From Bacteroidales bacterium (GTDB lineage Bacteria > Bacteroidota > Bacteroidia > Bacteroidales > JAGONC01), in NCBI GenBank assembly GCA_028716265.1, contig JAQUQD010000023.1, positions 1 through 38,154 of the forward strand: a stretch of 38,154 bases of DNA, in the 5' to 3' direction. How positions within the stretch are numbered: position 1 is the first letter of the stretch; every line of letters starts with the position of its first letter. Positions 17,602 to 25,721 of this stretch are shown here, piece after piece. The notes under the pieces were generated by a model that saw only the letters and a list, made by a program, of their open reading frames with translations, made no database searches and was not told where the DNA came from. The translations under genes were made by a program, and so were the position numbers.

Positions 17602-19467
17602 CTATGTTGGTGGATGCAGCCTCTGGGCGAACCATTTCCTGACCGACTGCATGGTCTTCTGCTGGTACGGCGGGGCCCGGCGACTGCACGTGGACCGCTC
17701 GTCGCTATCCTCCGGCGCGCCCCAGCGTATTTCAATACAATCGTTCGGATTGTACGCCATCTCAAAAGCGTCCCTCCTGCTGAGGATTTCCGCGACGGTA
17801 AGTTCCCGGGTGGAACCATCCGAACGGGTATAGCTGATGGTAAGTTCGGCAACCTTCCTTTCCAGGAGCGATTGCAAGCTTTTCCTGATTTCTTCCGGAG
17901 ATCCTGATTTGAAAGGCTTGTAGTCTTTGGGTGCGCTAGCAACCCTGAGGGGAAATTCAAGTACTGCATCCATTGCGATCAGCAGCCTGAGATCCCTGTT
18001 GGGTGTCGAAAAATCTTCCCACGGTCCGCCGGCCAGGAAGATACCGTTGGCACCCGACGGCATCGGGATCACGGTTCCCGGATGCGATCGGAGATACGCT
18101 TCGCCATTGTCCACGGATCTGACGCGTACCAGAAGCTGCTCGTGGAGGGCCCGGACCAGGTCTTCCAGCGCTTCCTCCGGATTGAGTGGCTCCGCGTTGA
18201 TCAACCTTTCCATCGTCCGGTAGAACTCATCTCGGCCCATGCCTCGTTGCTCCACAGAATAGGCCGCATAACCCTCCGCTGACGCCAGCGCTTCATTGCG
18301 CACCAGGGATAATTTGCCGTTTTCAATCATGACCGGCCGAAAAGCCTTAAATCCTGGCTCCCCGACGACCTCCGATGTGTTGAAGAGAAAATTCCCTTTC
18401 CAGAAACGTTTGACAGCAATGGTGTTGTCAGGCTGGGCATCCACGGCAAGCAGCAGTCCTGGTTCGTCCCTGGTCTGAGGCACCCAGCTGATAATGGTCA
18501 GCGTATGCCCGTAGGGATCGGCGAATACGGTGCCGGGACGAAGGGCTTCCCGGTCCAGTGAAACAGGGTAATAATCGGAATGTTCATCGTCGAGGGCGGT
18601 GCGTGCCGTCCCGGAATGCACGCCATCCATCATTTTCCGCACAAAGGAATTGAACGCCAGCACCGGATCGCTTTTCGGGGAAGAAGATTCGTTGGTGACC
18701 CATTGGCCGGTTTTTGGACTCCTGCCCACCCAGCCCCTGTCACAGAGATGGTAACCGAACGGGAGCCCCAGTTTCCACGCAAAATAGGCCCTCATAAAAA
18801 ACGGATTGTCGGCACAGTCGGGTTCCATGATCACATGGTTCCTGCTGGCAGGATCATCTTCGCCCAGGGAAAGGTAATTCCAGAGCAAATTACGCTCCCG
18901 GTCCTGGGTCACCTCATGGAGCGCTGACCATGAAGTTTGTTCGTCGCAACCCTGGAACAACGCATTCACCCAGGCCGAATACATGGTTTCCATAGCGCCG
19001 TCCCATCCTCTTGTTGTCTTCCAGACCTTCCCCTCCCAGGAGATCTCCTGCCGGGGGGCGATTTCAAACGCCAGACTGTTGACCTCCCTGTTCTTCATGG
19101 TCAGGGTGGCTGTATACTTTCCGGCAGGGCATCCCGTAAAGTCATCCAGACGCCAGGATGGCAATTCCTCCCCGGTTTTTGTTCTCAGGGGTCCTTTATC
19201 GCCCGGTGGGCCACTGACCGTGATCTTCCCTTTGCCGACGTTCCTCCCGCCTGTGGCCAGGATACGGAAGCCCTCTCCCGGAGCCGGATTACCGGGTAGG
19301 ATCAGCATGGCATATACCGGACGGTATGGTTCCTGGTCCTCTGCGACTGTATCCTGGACCGGTGGTTCGCTACCTGCAGAATCTTTTATAACTGTCCGGT
19401 TTCCCTCACAGGAAATCAGGATAAGCAACAGAAGAGGAATGACCAGGCTATGAAATTTCAATCGCAT
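17602..19467 (-). CDS. Lipoprotein with transglutaminase/papain-like Cys-His signature
   Basis: 621 residues. The lipoprotein signal ends at LISC20. An Ig-like beta domain (about 45-140) is followed by an alpha/beta domain. In it DCADNPFFMRAYFAWKLGLP (Cys218) and DPYGHTLTIISW (His321) resemble the catalytic Cys and His of transglutaminase-like or papain-fold hydrolases. The C-terminal third is charged and helical. I cannot name a family. The gene lies 68 bp downstream of an NlpC/P60 cell-wall endopeptidase in the same orientation, so a role at the envelope on peptide or peptidoglycan substrates is a reasonable guess. Catalysis is inferred from motifs only. Confidence 0.8.
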   Translation of the reverse strand: MRLKFHSLVIPLLLLILISCEGNRTVIKDSAGSEPPVQDTVAEDQEPYRPVYAMLILPGNPAPGEGFRILATGGRNVGKGKITVSGPPGDKGPLRTKTGEELPSWRLDDFTGCPAGKYTATLTMKNREVNSLAFEIAPRQEISWEGKVWKTTRGWDGAMETMYSAWVNALFQGCDEQTSWSALHEVTQDRERNLLWNYLSLGEDDPASRNHVIMEPDCADNPFFMRAYFAWKLGLPFGYHLCDRGWVGRSPKTGQWVTNESSSPKSDPVLAFNSFVRKMMDGVHSGTARTALDDEHSDYYPVSLDREALRPGTVFADPYGHTLTIISWVPQTRDEPGLLLAVDAQPDNTIAVKRFWKGNFLFNTSEVVGEPGFKAFRPVMIENGKLSLVRNEALASAEGYAAYSVEQRGMGRDEFYRTMERLINAEPLNPEEALEDLVRALHEQLLVRVRSVDNGEAYLRSHPGTVIPMPSGANGIFLAGGPWEDFSTPNRDLRLLIAMDAVLEFPLRVASAPKDYKPFKSGSPEEIRKSLQSLLERKVAELTISYTRSDGSTRELTVAEILSRRDAFEMAYNPNDCIEIRWGAPEDSDERSTCSRRAPPYQQKTMQSVRKWFAQRLHPPT

Positions 19468-19535
19468 TTTAATCCTTCATCTCGTCCAATCAGATTCAAT
19501 GGCTTTTGCACACATGAACAATTAACAATTGACAA

Positions 19536-20426
19536 TTAACTACCCCCATACCACCCATGGCTTCTCACCCGTGTAATCCCTTCGGTATCCGGTGAATTCA
19601 CGATCCGCCGTGCGGCAACAAAATTCCGTTCAGGATCGTGTTTCGGATCGCCTGGCAGGATGCTGCTGATGTGCACTCTGCCTGAAGAATGGATGAAATC
19701 CCCTTTTCCCAGGTGAATGCCCACATGGCTTGGCCGCTCCGCCGAACTACCGAAGAAGAGCAGGTCCCCTGGTCGCAGGTTGTCAGGGCAACAGATGTCG
19801 ACCGGTTCGCCGTAACAGGCCTGTTGGGATGAATCACGCGCAAGGATGATCCCCTGGGTATAGTAGACCAGCTTTACAAATCCCGAACAGTCGACCGCTT
19901 TGCTGGATGCCCCGCCCCACAGATACGGAGCCCCCATCATCTGCCTGGCATATGCCATCAATGATGCGGCATCCGGTTCCAGGCCGCTCCACTCCTCAAA
20001 GGGAATGCAGTCAGCCTCCATGACATATCCTCTGCGACCATCAGGGAGTCTCATTTTCAAAAATCCCTTTCTGTCTGGTTTCGCTTCGAAAAGGTCACCC
20101 AGCACCAGATCAGTCACAACTTCACTCTCAGGATCAGCAGTATAATAAGCAAAGCCCGAAATAGTATGGTAGAAGTAACGGTCCGATCTTTTCCAGGATC
20201 CCATCTCCTGTTCCGTGAGCAGCTGCAATCCTTTAGCGTCCATCCATCCAAAATAATGCTCGGGTGTTTCGACACGGTAGAATTTATCCTTGTACGCTGT
20301 CACTTGAAGAGGCGTTCCCATCATGACCTGCGACACCAGTTCCGAGGTCTGGTCGGGCAGGGCGCGCATGGTTGACACCGACAGAGTAGCCAGCGCCCAG
20401 GATTTATCTGTGAATGTTTCAGCCAT
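19536..20426 (-). CDS. NlpC/P60-family peptidoglycan endopeptidase with SH3-like domains
   Basis: 296 residues. Two bacterial SH3-like domains (about 10-70 and 80-145) precede an NlpC/P60 domain (about 155-280). The catalytic set is visible: Cys180 in KAVDCSGFVK, His234 in SHVGIHLG and His246 in DFIHSSG. The layout matches YkfC-type gamma-D-glutamyl dipeptide endopeptidases, which cleave cell-wall stem peptides such as L-Ala-gamma-D-Glu-DAP. No signal peptide is visible at the start MAETFTDKSW and an in-frame stop lies just before it. The protein may therefore act in the cytoplasm on recycled muropeptides, or its exported start is elsewhere. Neighbours are a deaminase-fold gene, an amino-acid permease and a Cys/His lipoprotein. 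Confidence 0.9.
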   Translation of the reverse strand: MAETFTDKSWALATLSVSTMRALPDQTSELVSQVMMGTPLQVTAYKDKFYRVETPEHYFGWMDAKGLQLLTEQEMGSWKRSDRYFYHTISGFAYYTADPESEVVTDLVLGDLFEAKPDRKGFLKMRLPDGRRGYVMEADCIPFEEWSGLEPDAASLMAYARQMMGAPYLWGGASSKAVDCSGFVKLVYYTQGIILARDSSQQACYGEPVDICCPDNLRPGDLLFFGSSAERPSHVGIHLGKGDFIHSSGRVHISSILPGDPKHDPERNFVAARRIVNSPDTEGITRVRSHGWYGGS

Positions 20427-20472
20427 TTATACAAGGTTGTGTTCATCAGGAGTATCAGCTCCCCACTTTTCT

Positions 20473-20823
20473 TTACTTGACTTTCCTGATTCGGGCATAC
20501 CCAATTCTTTCAGCACAACATAATTTTGGCGGTTTTCTGACGCCTGGCCCACAGGGTTCCAATGTGGCGAACACCCAGCAATCCGAAAGATCTTTAGTGC
20601 GAAAATTTTTATCCAGTAAAGTATATTCAGCATGGTCTCCTTCGCGAAACTCACCCCGGTAAGCCGTTTCGTAAGCCCCATCCGGAGAAACAATCACAGC
20701 GCCTACCCGTGGGCTTGGAGCATTTTTATGCAATTCGTCTACTGACCTTTTCATGGTCTCAATAGCTAGCTCCATATAAAAGCGTGGTATCTTTCTTTGA
20801 TCTTTCATGGGATCTTTATGCAT
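20473..20823 (-). CDS. CMP/dCMP deaminase-fold zinc protein, probably C-terminally truncated
   Basis: 116 residues. The zinc deaminase signature is present: His64-Ala-Glu66 (GDHAEYTLL) and TLEPC91GPGVRKPPKLC102C103AERI, giving one His and two Cys ligands plus a catalytic Glu. The reading frame stops at ARIRKVK, where relatives of this type as I remember them continue with an acidic DPDPT-type segment and more sequence. The loss looks like a truncation. The substrate (a nucleoside, nucleotide or other amidine) cannot be assigned. It sits 46 bp before the NlpC/P60 gene and 55 bp after the permease, same strand. The start could also be the ATG at 20808 (MKDQ). Confidence 0.7.
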   Translation of the reverse strand: MHKDPMKDQRKIPRFYMELAIETMKRSVDELHKNAPSPRVGAVIVSPDGAYETAYRGEFREGDHAEYTLLDKNFRTKDLSDCWVFATLEPCGPGVRKPPKLCCAERIGYARIRKVK

Positions 20824-20878
20824 ATTTTACCAGAGTGATTCAATGTTTTCTTCCAGGTATCCAATGATTGCTATACTA

Positions 20879-22282
20879 TCAACAGTTTCCCCTTTTTGAA
20901 TATTTTCTTTGCAGCAGCCAGTAGACCGGGATGCCGGCCAGAATCAGTGCCGTTCCGATGGCAGCTTCGCGTGGCCGGGTAATGATCGTGTTGAAGAACA
21001 AAAATAGGCAAAAAATGATGTAAAGGGCTGGGACGACCGGATATCCCCAGACTTTGTAGGGACGGTGGGCATCGGGCATCCTGCGGCGCAGGATGAATAC
21101 ACCCAGGGAAGTGGCCCCGTAAAAAATGAACACGGCAAAAATGATCATGTCGGTTAGCTGATCGAAGGTTCCTGACAGTACCAGCACGGAGGCCCAGATG
21201 CCCTGCCACAGCAGCGAATGGGCGGGTACGTTGGCGGCGTTCAGTTTTCCGATGCTATGAAAAAAAAGCTGGTCCCTCGCCATCGCATAATAGGGACGGG
21301 CGCCGGTAAGAATGCTGGCATTGGTGCATCCCAGCGTGGTCAGCAGGATCAGCAGGGAAATGAACAATGCACCTCCGGCACCCCAAAAACTCCTGACCGC
21401 CTCCACCGCAGCGATCTGGTTGTCGGACGCATTGATCTGCTCCAGCTGCGGAATGGATAAAAGAGCAAGATAGGTCACGTTGACCAGCAGATAAATGAAG
21501 ATCACCACGAAGACACCGATCACGATTCCCCTGGGGATGTTCTTGTTCGGATCTTTGACCTCACCGCCTACGTAACCGACGGAAACCCATCCCTGGTATG
21601 CCCAGAAGGCGGCAAGCATGGCCGTGAAAAAAGAGGATACCGTAACGGTTCCCCCTGTCAGGTCACTCATGTTCATGAAATTCGCCGGGATTTTATCAAT
21701 GTGGATCAGACCAAAGAATACGATCATGAACAGCCCTGCGAAGACCAGTCCCAATATGATCTTACTGGTCCTTGCGCCACTTTTCAGACCCGTGATGTTC
21801 AAGAATGTCAGAAGCAGGATCAGGAGGATGGCGGTCAGCTTCACTCCGGAATTCTGAAAGGGAAAGAATACGCCCCCAATGGTATAATCCTGCAGGGATG
21901 GAAAAAGTTCAGGTACAGAGATGATGCTGTTCAGCGATTGGGCAAAAACATAAGCCAGTGAGGAGATCGTTGCCGTCTGGATGACGGCAAAGAGTGACCA
22001 GCCGTATAAAAATGAAAAGAACCGGTTGTAAATTTTCTTCAGGTAGACATAATCCCCGCCCGTATCAGCCAGCAAACCCGCTATTTCAGCATTGCTCAGC
22101 GCGCCAAAAACAGTGATGATCCCTGCCACGATCCAGGCCAGGAGGATCCATACCGAAGAGTGGAGCTCGGCCGCCATTGGAGCGATCTTTTTATACACAC
22201 CGGAACCGATGATGTTTGCAACAACAAAAATGATCACATAGGTTAAACCGAGTGTCCTGACCAGATGCCTTTGATACATCAT
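20879..22282 (-). CDS. APC-superfamily amino-acid permease
   Basis: 467 residues, about 12 membrane segments along the whole length. Family features: an early helix with NIIGSGVYKKIAP, the motif of APC carriers where an unwound helix 1 binds the substrate amine and carboxyl; GLLADTGGDYVYLKKIY; and the C-terminal HRPYKVWGYPVVPALYI, typical of the LAT/YbeC-like branch. It imports or exchanges amino acids at the inner membrane. Position beside a murein-peptide endopeptidase suggests, but does not prove, uptake of released amino acids. The second Met (residue 2) is an alternative start. Confidence 0.92.
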   Translation of the reverse strand: MMYQRHLVRTLGLTYVIIFVVANIIGSGVYKKIAPMAAELHSSVWILLAWIVAGIITVFGALSNAEIAGLLADTGGDYVYLKKIYNRFFSFLYGWSLFAVIQTATISSLAYVFAQSLNSIISVPELFPSLQDYTIGGVFFPFQNSGVKLTAILLILLLTFLNITGLKSGARTSKIILGLVFAGLFMIVFFGLIHIDKIPANFMNMSDLTGGTVTVSSFFTAMLAAFWAYQGWVSVGYVGGEVKDPNKNIPRGIVIGVFVVIFIYLLVNVTYLALLSIPQLEQINASDNQIAAVEAVRSFWGAGGALFISLLILLTTLGCTNASILTGARPYYAMARDQLFFHSIGKLNAANVPAHSLLWQGIWASVLVLSGTFDQLTDMIIFAVFIFYGATSLGVFILRRRMPDAHRPYKVWGYPVVPALYIIFCLFLFFNTIITRPREAAIGTALILAGIPVYWLLQRKYSKRGNC

Positions 22283-22368
22283 GGGTATTCAACTGAAATG
22301 TAAACTGTCAAAATTAGCCGATTTCTGTTACTGATCCTTTGTTCCAGGCCACATAAGCATCCTCGCTT

Positions 22369-23031
22369 TCAATACTGCTCCGGAGCAGTATCGGAGGGTC
22401 TTGTAATCAATCCTTTGCAGTTATGACGACGGCAAAATACCCACCAGTGTATTCCTGACTGGGCATAACAACTGTTAAGGTCATACATTCTGGTTTCGAC
22501 CTTCCCACGAACCAACCGCTCCGATAACTTCCTGATGTGCTGTAACTGCTTTAACATCATTATTTTATTCAGAACAGAAAAAATGACAAAGAATCCTTTT
22601 GAAGACAGACCCGTATTAAAATACCCCCTGACCTTGCACCATAATCTGGATTTGGCACCCTGTTCCACTATCCGGTATTCGATGAACATCCCCTTCATAT
22701 AACGGTTAATCGGCGGATTCACCGGTTCACAGAAGCGGCTTGCTATGAAAGAATTTTCCTCAAATTCCAAAATGTGGAATGCCAGCAGAAAGTGAGTGTG
22801 GACCTTCAGGGGGGGAAGGTTATTGATGATATAATCAGGCGATTTTCTGCATCTGTTATCAATAAAATCATAACTGTAAGGTGCAACACGCAGTTGTTTT
22901 AACCATACAAAAATGTCTGGTGCACCTGCCCGGATTTCAATACAGCGGAGCAAATCCCTGCGGTGCGCGTTCAGGATATCAGGAAGGGAGTCAATAAAAA
23001 AGGATGGTATGGCTGTAGATGTTATCTTCAT
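22369..23031 (-). CDS. SRPBCC (START/polyketide cyclase-like) family protein
   Basis: 220 residues. The segment IEIRAGAPDIFVWLKQLRVAPYSYDFIDN is characteristic of SRPBCC-fold proteins (beta strand, helices, then a conserved R-V-A-PYSYD motif), followed by alternating strands and a long helix (about 150-180, ending near the basic stretch RKLSERLVRGKVE). The fold binds hydrophobic ligands; no catalytic role can be assigned. The last 40 residues, Cys- and Trp-rich, are unlike the rest and may be a replaced or frameshifted end. The gene precedes the permease on the same strand with an 86-bp gap. Confidence 0.65.
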   Translation of the reverse strand: MKITSTAIPSFFIDSLPDILNAHRRDLLRCIEIRAGAPDIFVWLKQLRVAPYSYDFIDNRCRKSPDYIINNLPPLKVHTHFLLAFHILEFEENSFIASRFCEPVNPPINRYMKGMFIEYRIVEQGAKSRLWCKVRGYFNTGLSSKGFFVIFSVLNKIMMLKQLQHIRKLSERLVRGKVETRMYDLNSCYAQSGIHWWVFCRRHNCKGLITRPSDTAPEQY

Positions 23032-23099
23032 TACTATAAGTTACAATACCGCGCTTTACCTGAGTTGTTCGACCGATACCCTGGCTAACCAGACCTTCG

Positions 23100-23135
23100 G
23101 ACCCCATCCCCTGTCCCCCATAGCCGTCAAGCTAA
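23100..23135 (+). repeat. Left terminal inverted repeat of the IS relic
   Basis: Starts GACCCCATCCCC and ends CCGTCAAGCTAA. Its inverse at 23686-23721 differs at five positions (8, 13, 14, 15 and 32). Confidence 0.8.
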
Positions 23136-23245
23136 TGTGTTAATATTGATTATCAACAAGATGATGTTTAAAATAAATGTGTCGGGAATCTTGAACTAAG
23201 TGATGACTTCAATAAGATCGCTGAATCGACCAAAATTTAGCACTT

Positions 23246-23668
23246 ATGAAGCAATCAAGTAGTTCAATTGTAGCGAAAGTAACACATTTTTTAATACAAT
23301 CCTTCGGCAAAAACGATATGGAAGAACTTGCAAGGAATACGTGTTTTGTAAGGAAACGGAGCAGAATAACCGGGTTTGTTTTTACCATGGCAATGATTTT
23401 TGAATTGCGGCAGCCCCGGATAGCCAGTCTGAATGAATTGAGCACAAAACTTTTTACCTATTACAGGACCATGTTGTGGAATCGCTTAAAGCTTGTAATA
23501 AGTGATTTAAAATCAACGAAATACCTCCTGACTATGCTTGGTCAGATACGGATATTTGCAATAGCACGAGCCACTAAGAAAATGAACAAATTGCTATTAG
23601 ATACCTACGAAATCCTGGTAAGAAAATGCAAAAAAGAAAGAAAAAAGGACACCAAACCCCTATGGTGA
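23246..23668 (+). pseudogene. Shortened IS4-like transposase (N- and C-terminal parts joined)
   Basis: 140 residues. The first 60 (KVTHFLIQSFGKNDMEELAR, RKRSRITGFVFTMAMIF, SLNELSTKL) resemble the N-terminus of IS4-group transposases. The last 70 (MLWNRLKLVISDLKS ... LLLDTYEILVRKCKKERKKD) resemble the C-terminal helical end of such proteins. The central RNase H-like DDE domain is missing, so an in-frame internal deletion is the simplest explanation. The protein would be inactive as a transposase; it could at most bind ends. Family assignment is from memory of the pattern and is moderately sure. Confidence 0.6.
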
Positions 23669-23685
23669 TTATGAGTCATCTGTCC

Positions 23686-23721
23686 TTAGATTGACGGCTA
23701 TGGGGGCTGGGGGGTGGGGTC
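23686..23721 (-). repeat. Right terminal inverted repeat of the IS relic
   Basis: Inverse of the 23100-23135 repeat; reads TTAGATTGACGGCTATGGGG on the plus strand at its start and ends GGTGGGGTC. Confidence 0.8.
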
Positions 23722-23940
23722 AGTTACTTCCGACCTCTTCTCCTGTTGAAAATTTATTTTTCCCGAAATTTAATGAATATATCGGTAAAAGTCAAATAAA
23801 TAAGGAATTAACAGCGACTTATGACAGGGACAGATCAGCTGAGCCGGAGGGGAAGCAGGGAAGTACGAACAAGGAATAATGATCTCTGATCTCTGAAATA
23901 AATGAGAAATCCCAAATCTCCAAATACTGAATCATAAATC

Positions 23941-23966
23941 AAAAAGCCCTGGCAACAGGGCTTTTT
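23941..23966. terminator. Strong terminator, originally that of tRNA-Phe
   Basis: Perfect 11-bp stem AAAAAGCCCTG / CAGGGCTTTTT with a GCAA loop, symmetric and so bidirectional. It lies only three bases outside the left attachment repeat. In the minus direction, removing the inserted element would put it directly behind the tRNA-Phe gene now at 31122-31194. It probably ended that transcript before insertion. Confidence 0.85.
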
Positions 23967-23969
23967 ATC

Positions 23970-23984
23970 GTGGTACCACCCGGA
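23970..23984. repeat. attL: copy of tRNA-Phe 3' end
   Basis: GTGGTACCACCCGGA, identical to 31121-31135. It corresponds to the last 14 bases of the tRNA plus one base beyond it. Confidence 0.9.
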
Positions 23985-24022
23985 TTATGAACCTTTTACA
24001 TAAGTGGCTTTATATCAGTGGC

Positions 24023-24562
24023 TTATTCAGTCGGTTTTTGATCTCTGGTTAACCCCTGGTCAACAGTATCACCTTTTCCTTCAAGCCATTTATTCCAAAT
24101 GCCAATTAAAGTACTATCTCTGATTAAATCCCTTTCAAAAAGTGTGTAAATCCCAGGAACATGAGCAAAAAGTTTAAATAAAACATCCTTATCCAACTCG
24201 AGTAAAATATACTCAATTTGTATAATAAGCATTCTGTTATCTATATTCCTGTATTCCAAGTCTTTATTTACTTGGGTTAACTCTTTAATTTGTTCTTCTA
24301 AGGACCTGATCTTATAGACAAATATCTTTTCATTATCTGGTATTGCCGTTATCTGATGACCGGCTAAAATATCAGATTCAACCAGAGCATACAAGGGTAC
24401 ATCCAAGGCTTTTGCAAACTCTATTAAAGTTGATATTTTATAATCATTTCTTTTCAACATCCTGTGAATAGAGGGTTCTGGTATTTTGGTTTTATCTGAT
24501 AAATACTTAACAGTTAGCTTTTTTTCCTTTAGTATGCTTCTGATATTCAGTCGTATATTCAT
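24023..24562 (-). CDS. XRE-type HTH repressor with coiled coil
   Basis: 179 residues. An N-terminal helix-turn-helix of the XRE/Cro type (about 3-62: SILKEKKLTVKYLSDKTKIP, EPSIHRMLKRNDYKISTLIEFAKALDVPL) is followed by a Glu/Lys/Leu-rich coiled-coil stretch (about 80-110, KIRSLEEQIKELTQVNKDLE) and a helical C-terminus probably used for oligomerisation. It is transcribed away from the excisionase-like gene, with a dyad in the space between, the usual layout of a lysogeny-type control region. It probably keeps the element quiet. No peptidase (LexA/CI-type) domain is seen, so derepression by self-cleavage is not indicated. Confidence 0.82.
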   Translation of the reverse strand: MNIRLNIRSILKEKKLTVKYLSDKTKIPEPSIHRMLKRNDYKISTLIEFAKALDVPLYALVESDILAGHQITAIPDNEKIFVYKIRSLEEQIKELTQVNKDLEYRNIDNRMLIIQIEYILLELDKDVLFKLFAHVPGIYTLFERDLIRDSTLIGIWNKWLEGKGDTVDQGLTRDQKPTE

Positions 24563-24576
24563 ATATAACAGATAAA

Positions 24577-24610
24577 TGTTAATAAAAAAGTATTAACAAA
24601 AAGGTTAACA
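24577..24610. promoter_or_regulatory. Candidate operator between repressor and excisionase-like gene
   Basis: Perfect 8-bp inverted repeat TGTTAATA (24577-24584) / TATTAACA (24591-24598) with a 6-base spacer, followed by a third related half-site GTTAACA (24604-24610). It begins 15 bases upstream of the repressor start and overlaps the -33 region of the rightward promoter. Confidence 0.6.
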
Positions 24611-24623
24611 ATAATAAAAACGT

Positions 24624-24631
24624 TATCTTTG
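24624..24631 (+). promoter_or_regulatory. Rightward promoter -7 element
   Basis: TATCTTTG, a full TAnnTTTG match, 64 bases before the ATG of the excisionase-like gene; the candidate operator half-site GTTAACA lies at the -33 distance. Confidence 0.6.
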
Positions 24632-24695
24632 TGTCGTTGAATATCTTTATATGTCTTCACAAAAGTAACGTTTAAATCTTCAAATATTAACGATT

Positions 24696-24944
24696 ATGGG
24701 AGAAATTATACTTACTACTAAAAGCGAACTTGCTGATACTCTGGAACAAGTTCTCAGAAAGTACGATAAAGAAAAGGCAGATAAGCAGCCTACTAAAACC
24801 TACACAGTTAACCAGATAGCTAAAGCCCTGGGAAAAGCTCACTCAACTATTAAGCGTTTGATCCGTGCCGGTGTGATCAAAACAACCCGGGACGGACTGA
24901 TCCCTGAATGGGCCTTAAACGAATATCTGAATAAAAACATTTAA
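24696..24944 (+). CDS. Excisionase/AlpA-like HTH protein
   Basis: 82 residues. The C-terminal half is a winged-HTH of the excisionase/MerR-like kind: YTVNQIAKALGKAHSTIKRLIRAGVIKTTRDGLIPEWALNEYL, where the pattern T-V-x-Q-I-A ... S-T-I-K-R-L-I ... G-V-I is diagnostic. The N-terminal 30 residues are charged and helical. As first gene of the rightward operon, opposite a repressor, it probably directs excision with the integrase at the far end or activates the replication genes. A terminator-like hairpin follows at 24984. Confidence 0.8.
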   Translation: MGEIILTTKSELADTLEQVLRKYDKEKADKQPTKTYTVNQIAKALGKAHSTIKRLIRAGVIKTTRDGLIPEWALNEYLNKNI

Positions 24945-24960
24945 TGCCAGGCATTGAGTG

Positions 24961-24978
24961 AGGGCCGGCACCCCTAAA
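24961..24978 (+). repeat. Short repeat shared with the integrase end of the element (copy 1)
   Basis: AGGGCCGGCACCCCTAAA; the same 18-base word with one mismatch occurs at 31034-31051, and both are preceded by CATTGA at a distance of three or five bases. Confidence 0.6.
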
Positions 24979-24983
24979 AAGAA

Positions 24984-25008
24984 GGGAGCCAGTATCCATC
25001 TGGCCCCC
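24984..25008 (+). terminator. Terminator-like hairpin after the excisionase-like gene
   Basis: GGGAGCCAG / CTGGCCCCC stem with one mismatch and a 7-base loop, followed by TTCAATTT. It may be an attenuator separating the excisionase-like gene from the replication genes. Confidence 0.5.
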
Positions 25009-25061
25009 TTCAATTTAAAATCTTGGTTCATTGAAACTCTAAACCCTTAAAACCTTTAAAT

Positions 25062-25373
25062 ATGGATGCAAATATATTACAAAAAATCCAAATTTCACAC
25101 GGTATAAGTATTTTATTTTCATGCGCTTTATCCGGTGACATCATCCAACAAGAGTCTGACCAAAATTTTAAGGCACTTTCAGCGGTATCAGATTTTCAAA
25201 CGGAACTTTCAGAAGAGATACGATCTGCCATCCTGGATGTAATGGACGACAGAATGAAGCTATTCCAGGAATTAGAGAAATGGATCGATGATCCTGAAAA
25301 GCTTAAGCCAGGCCCAGGGAACAAACATTTTTTGGCAAATATTGGTAACAGAATAGTTCGGGATCTCCAATGA
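25062..25373 (+). CDS. Hypothetical protein of the integrative element
   Basis: 103 residues, no recognised domain. Mostly helical and acidic (SDFQTELSEEIRSAILDVMDDRMKLF...) with no signal or membrane segment. It precedes another small gene and the helicase gene in the same direction. A role in replication control or in the element's biology is possible from position only. Confidence 0.65.
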   Translation: MDANILQKIQISHGISILFSCALSGDIIQQESDQNFKALSAVSDFQTELSEEIRSAILDVMDDRMKLFQELEKWIDDPEKLKPGPGNKHFLANIGNRIVRDLQ

Positions 25374-25413
25374 AAGATGATATGGCCACATTTTAAAAGA
25401 AGGCCATCTTTTT
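25373..25413 (+). terminator. Imperfect hairpin between two small genes
   Basis: AAAGAT-(bulge)-GGCC at 25373-25387 pairs with GGCCATCTTTTT at 25402-25413, which ends in a T run. A weak terminator or attenuator is possible. Confidence 0.35.
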
Positions 25414-25423
25414 AATTTATGTT

Positions 25424-25720
25424 ATGGATGAACAAGATGTAAACCTTTCGAATAGATATAATCAGATCATTCAACATTTTATATCCATGGACGGCAAAAC
25501 ATTCCTGGATACAAAAAGAATTGACCAGTTAAAAGCTGGTTTACGATCAGATCCGCGAAATCCTATATTTTTTGCTTTACTCATTGAAGTGGATAAAATG
25601 GAAGCCTATATTGCTCAACTTGAATGGGATAATGCTCAACTTTTTTATGAATATTCTAAACTACAGGAGGATATTCAACAGAATGAACGCATTATTAAAG
25701 TACTAATGAAACACTTTTAA
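25424..25720 (+). CDS. Hypothetical helical protein upstream of the helicase
   Basis: 98 residues, no recognised domain. Strongly helical, with a C-terminal stretch suited to a coiled coil (EVDKMEAYIAQLEWDNAQLF, YSKLQEDIQQNERIIKVL). Its stop is one base from the helicase ATG, so the two are cotranscribed and probably translationally coupled. It could be a helicase loader or partner; this is a guess from position and size. Confidence 0.7.
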   Translation: MDEQDVNLSNRYNQIIQHFISMDGKTFLDTKRIDQLKAGLRSDPRNPIFFALLIEVDKMEAYIAQLEWDNAQLFYEYSKLQEDIQQNERIIKVLMKHF

Positions 25721-25721
25721 T

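Larger units (their letters stand above)
23100..23721. mobile_element. Internally deleted insertion-sequence relic with terminal inverted repeats
   Basis: A 622-bp unit is bounded by 36-bp inverted repeats (31 of 36 identical by hand alignment) at 23100-23135 and 23686-23721; each contains CCCCCATAGCCGTCAA. A single shortened transposase-like frame lies inside. The unit is much smaller than an intact IS of this type (usually well over 1 kb), so it cannot move by itself. No target-site duplication is evident next to the ends. Confidence 0.75.

Noticed and set aside
23691..23879. Small plus-strand frame after the IS relic
   Set aside because: It starts inside the terminal inverted repeat and has low-complexity Gly/Trp composition; no support for coding.
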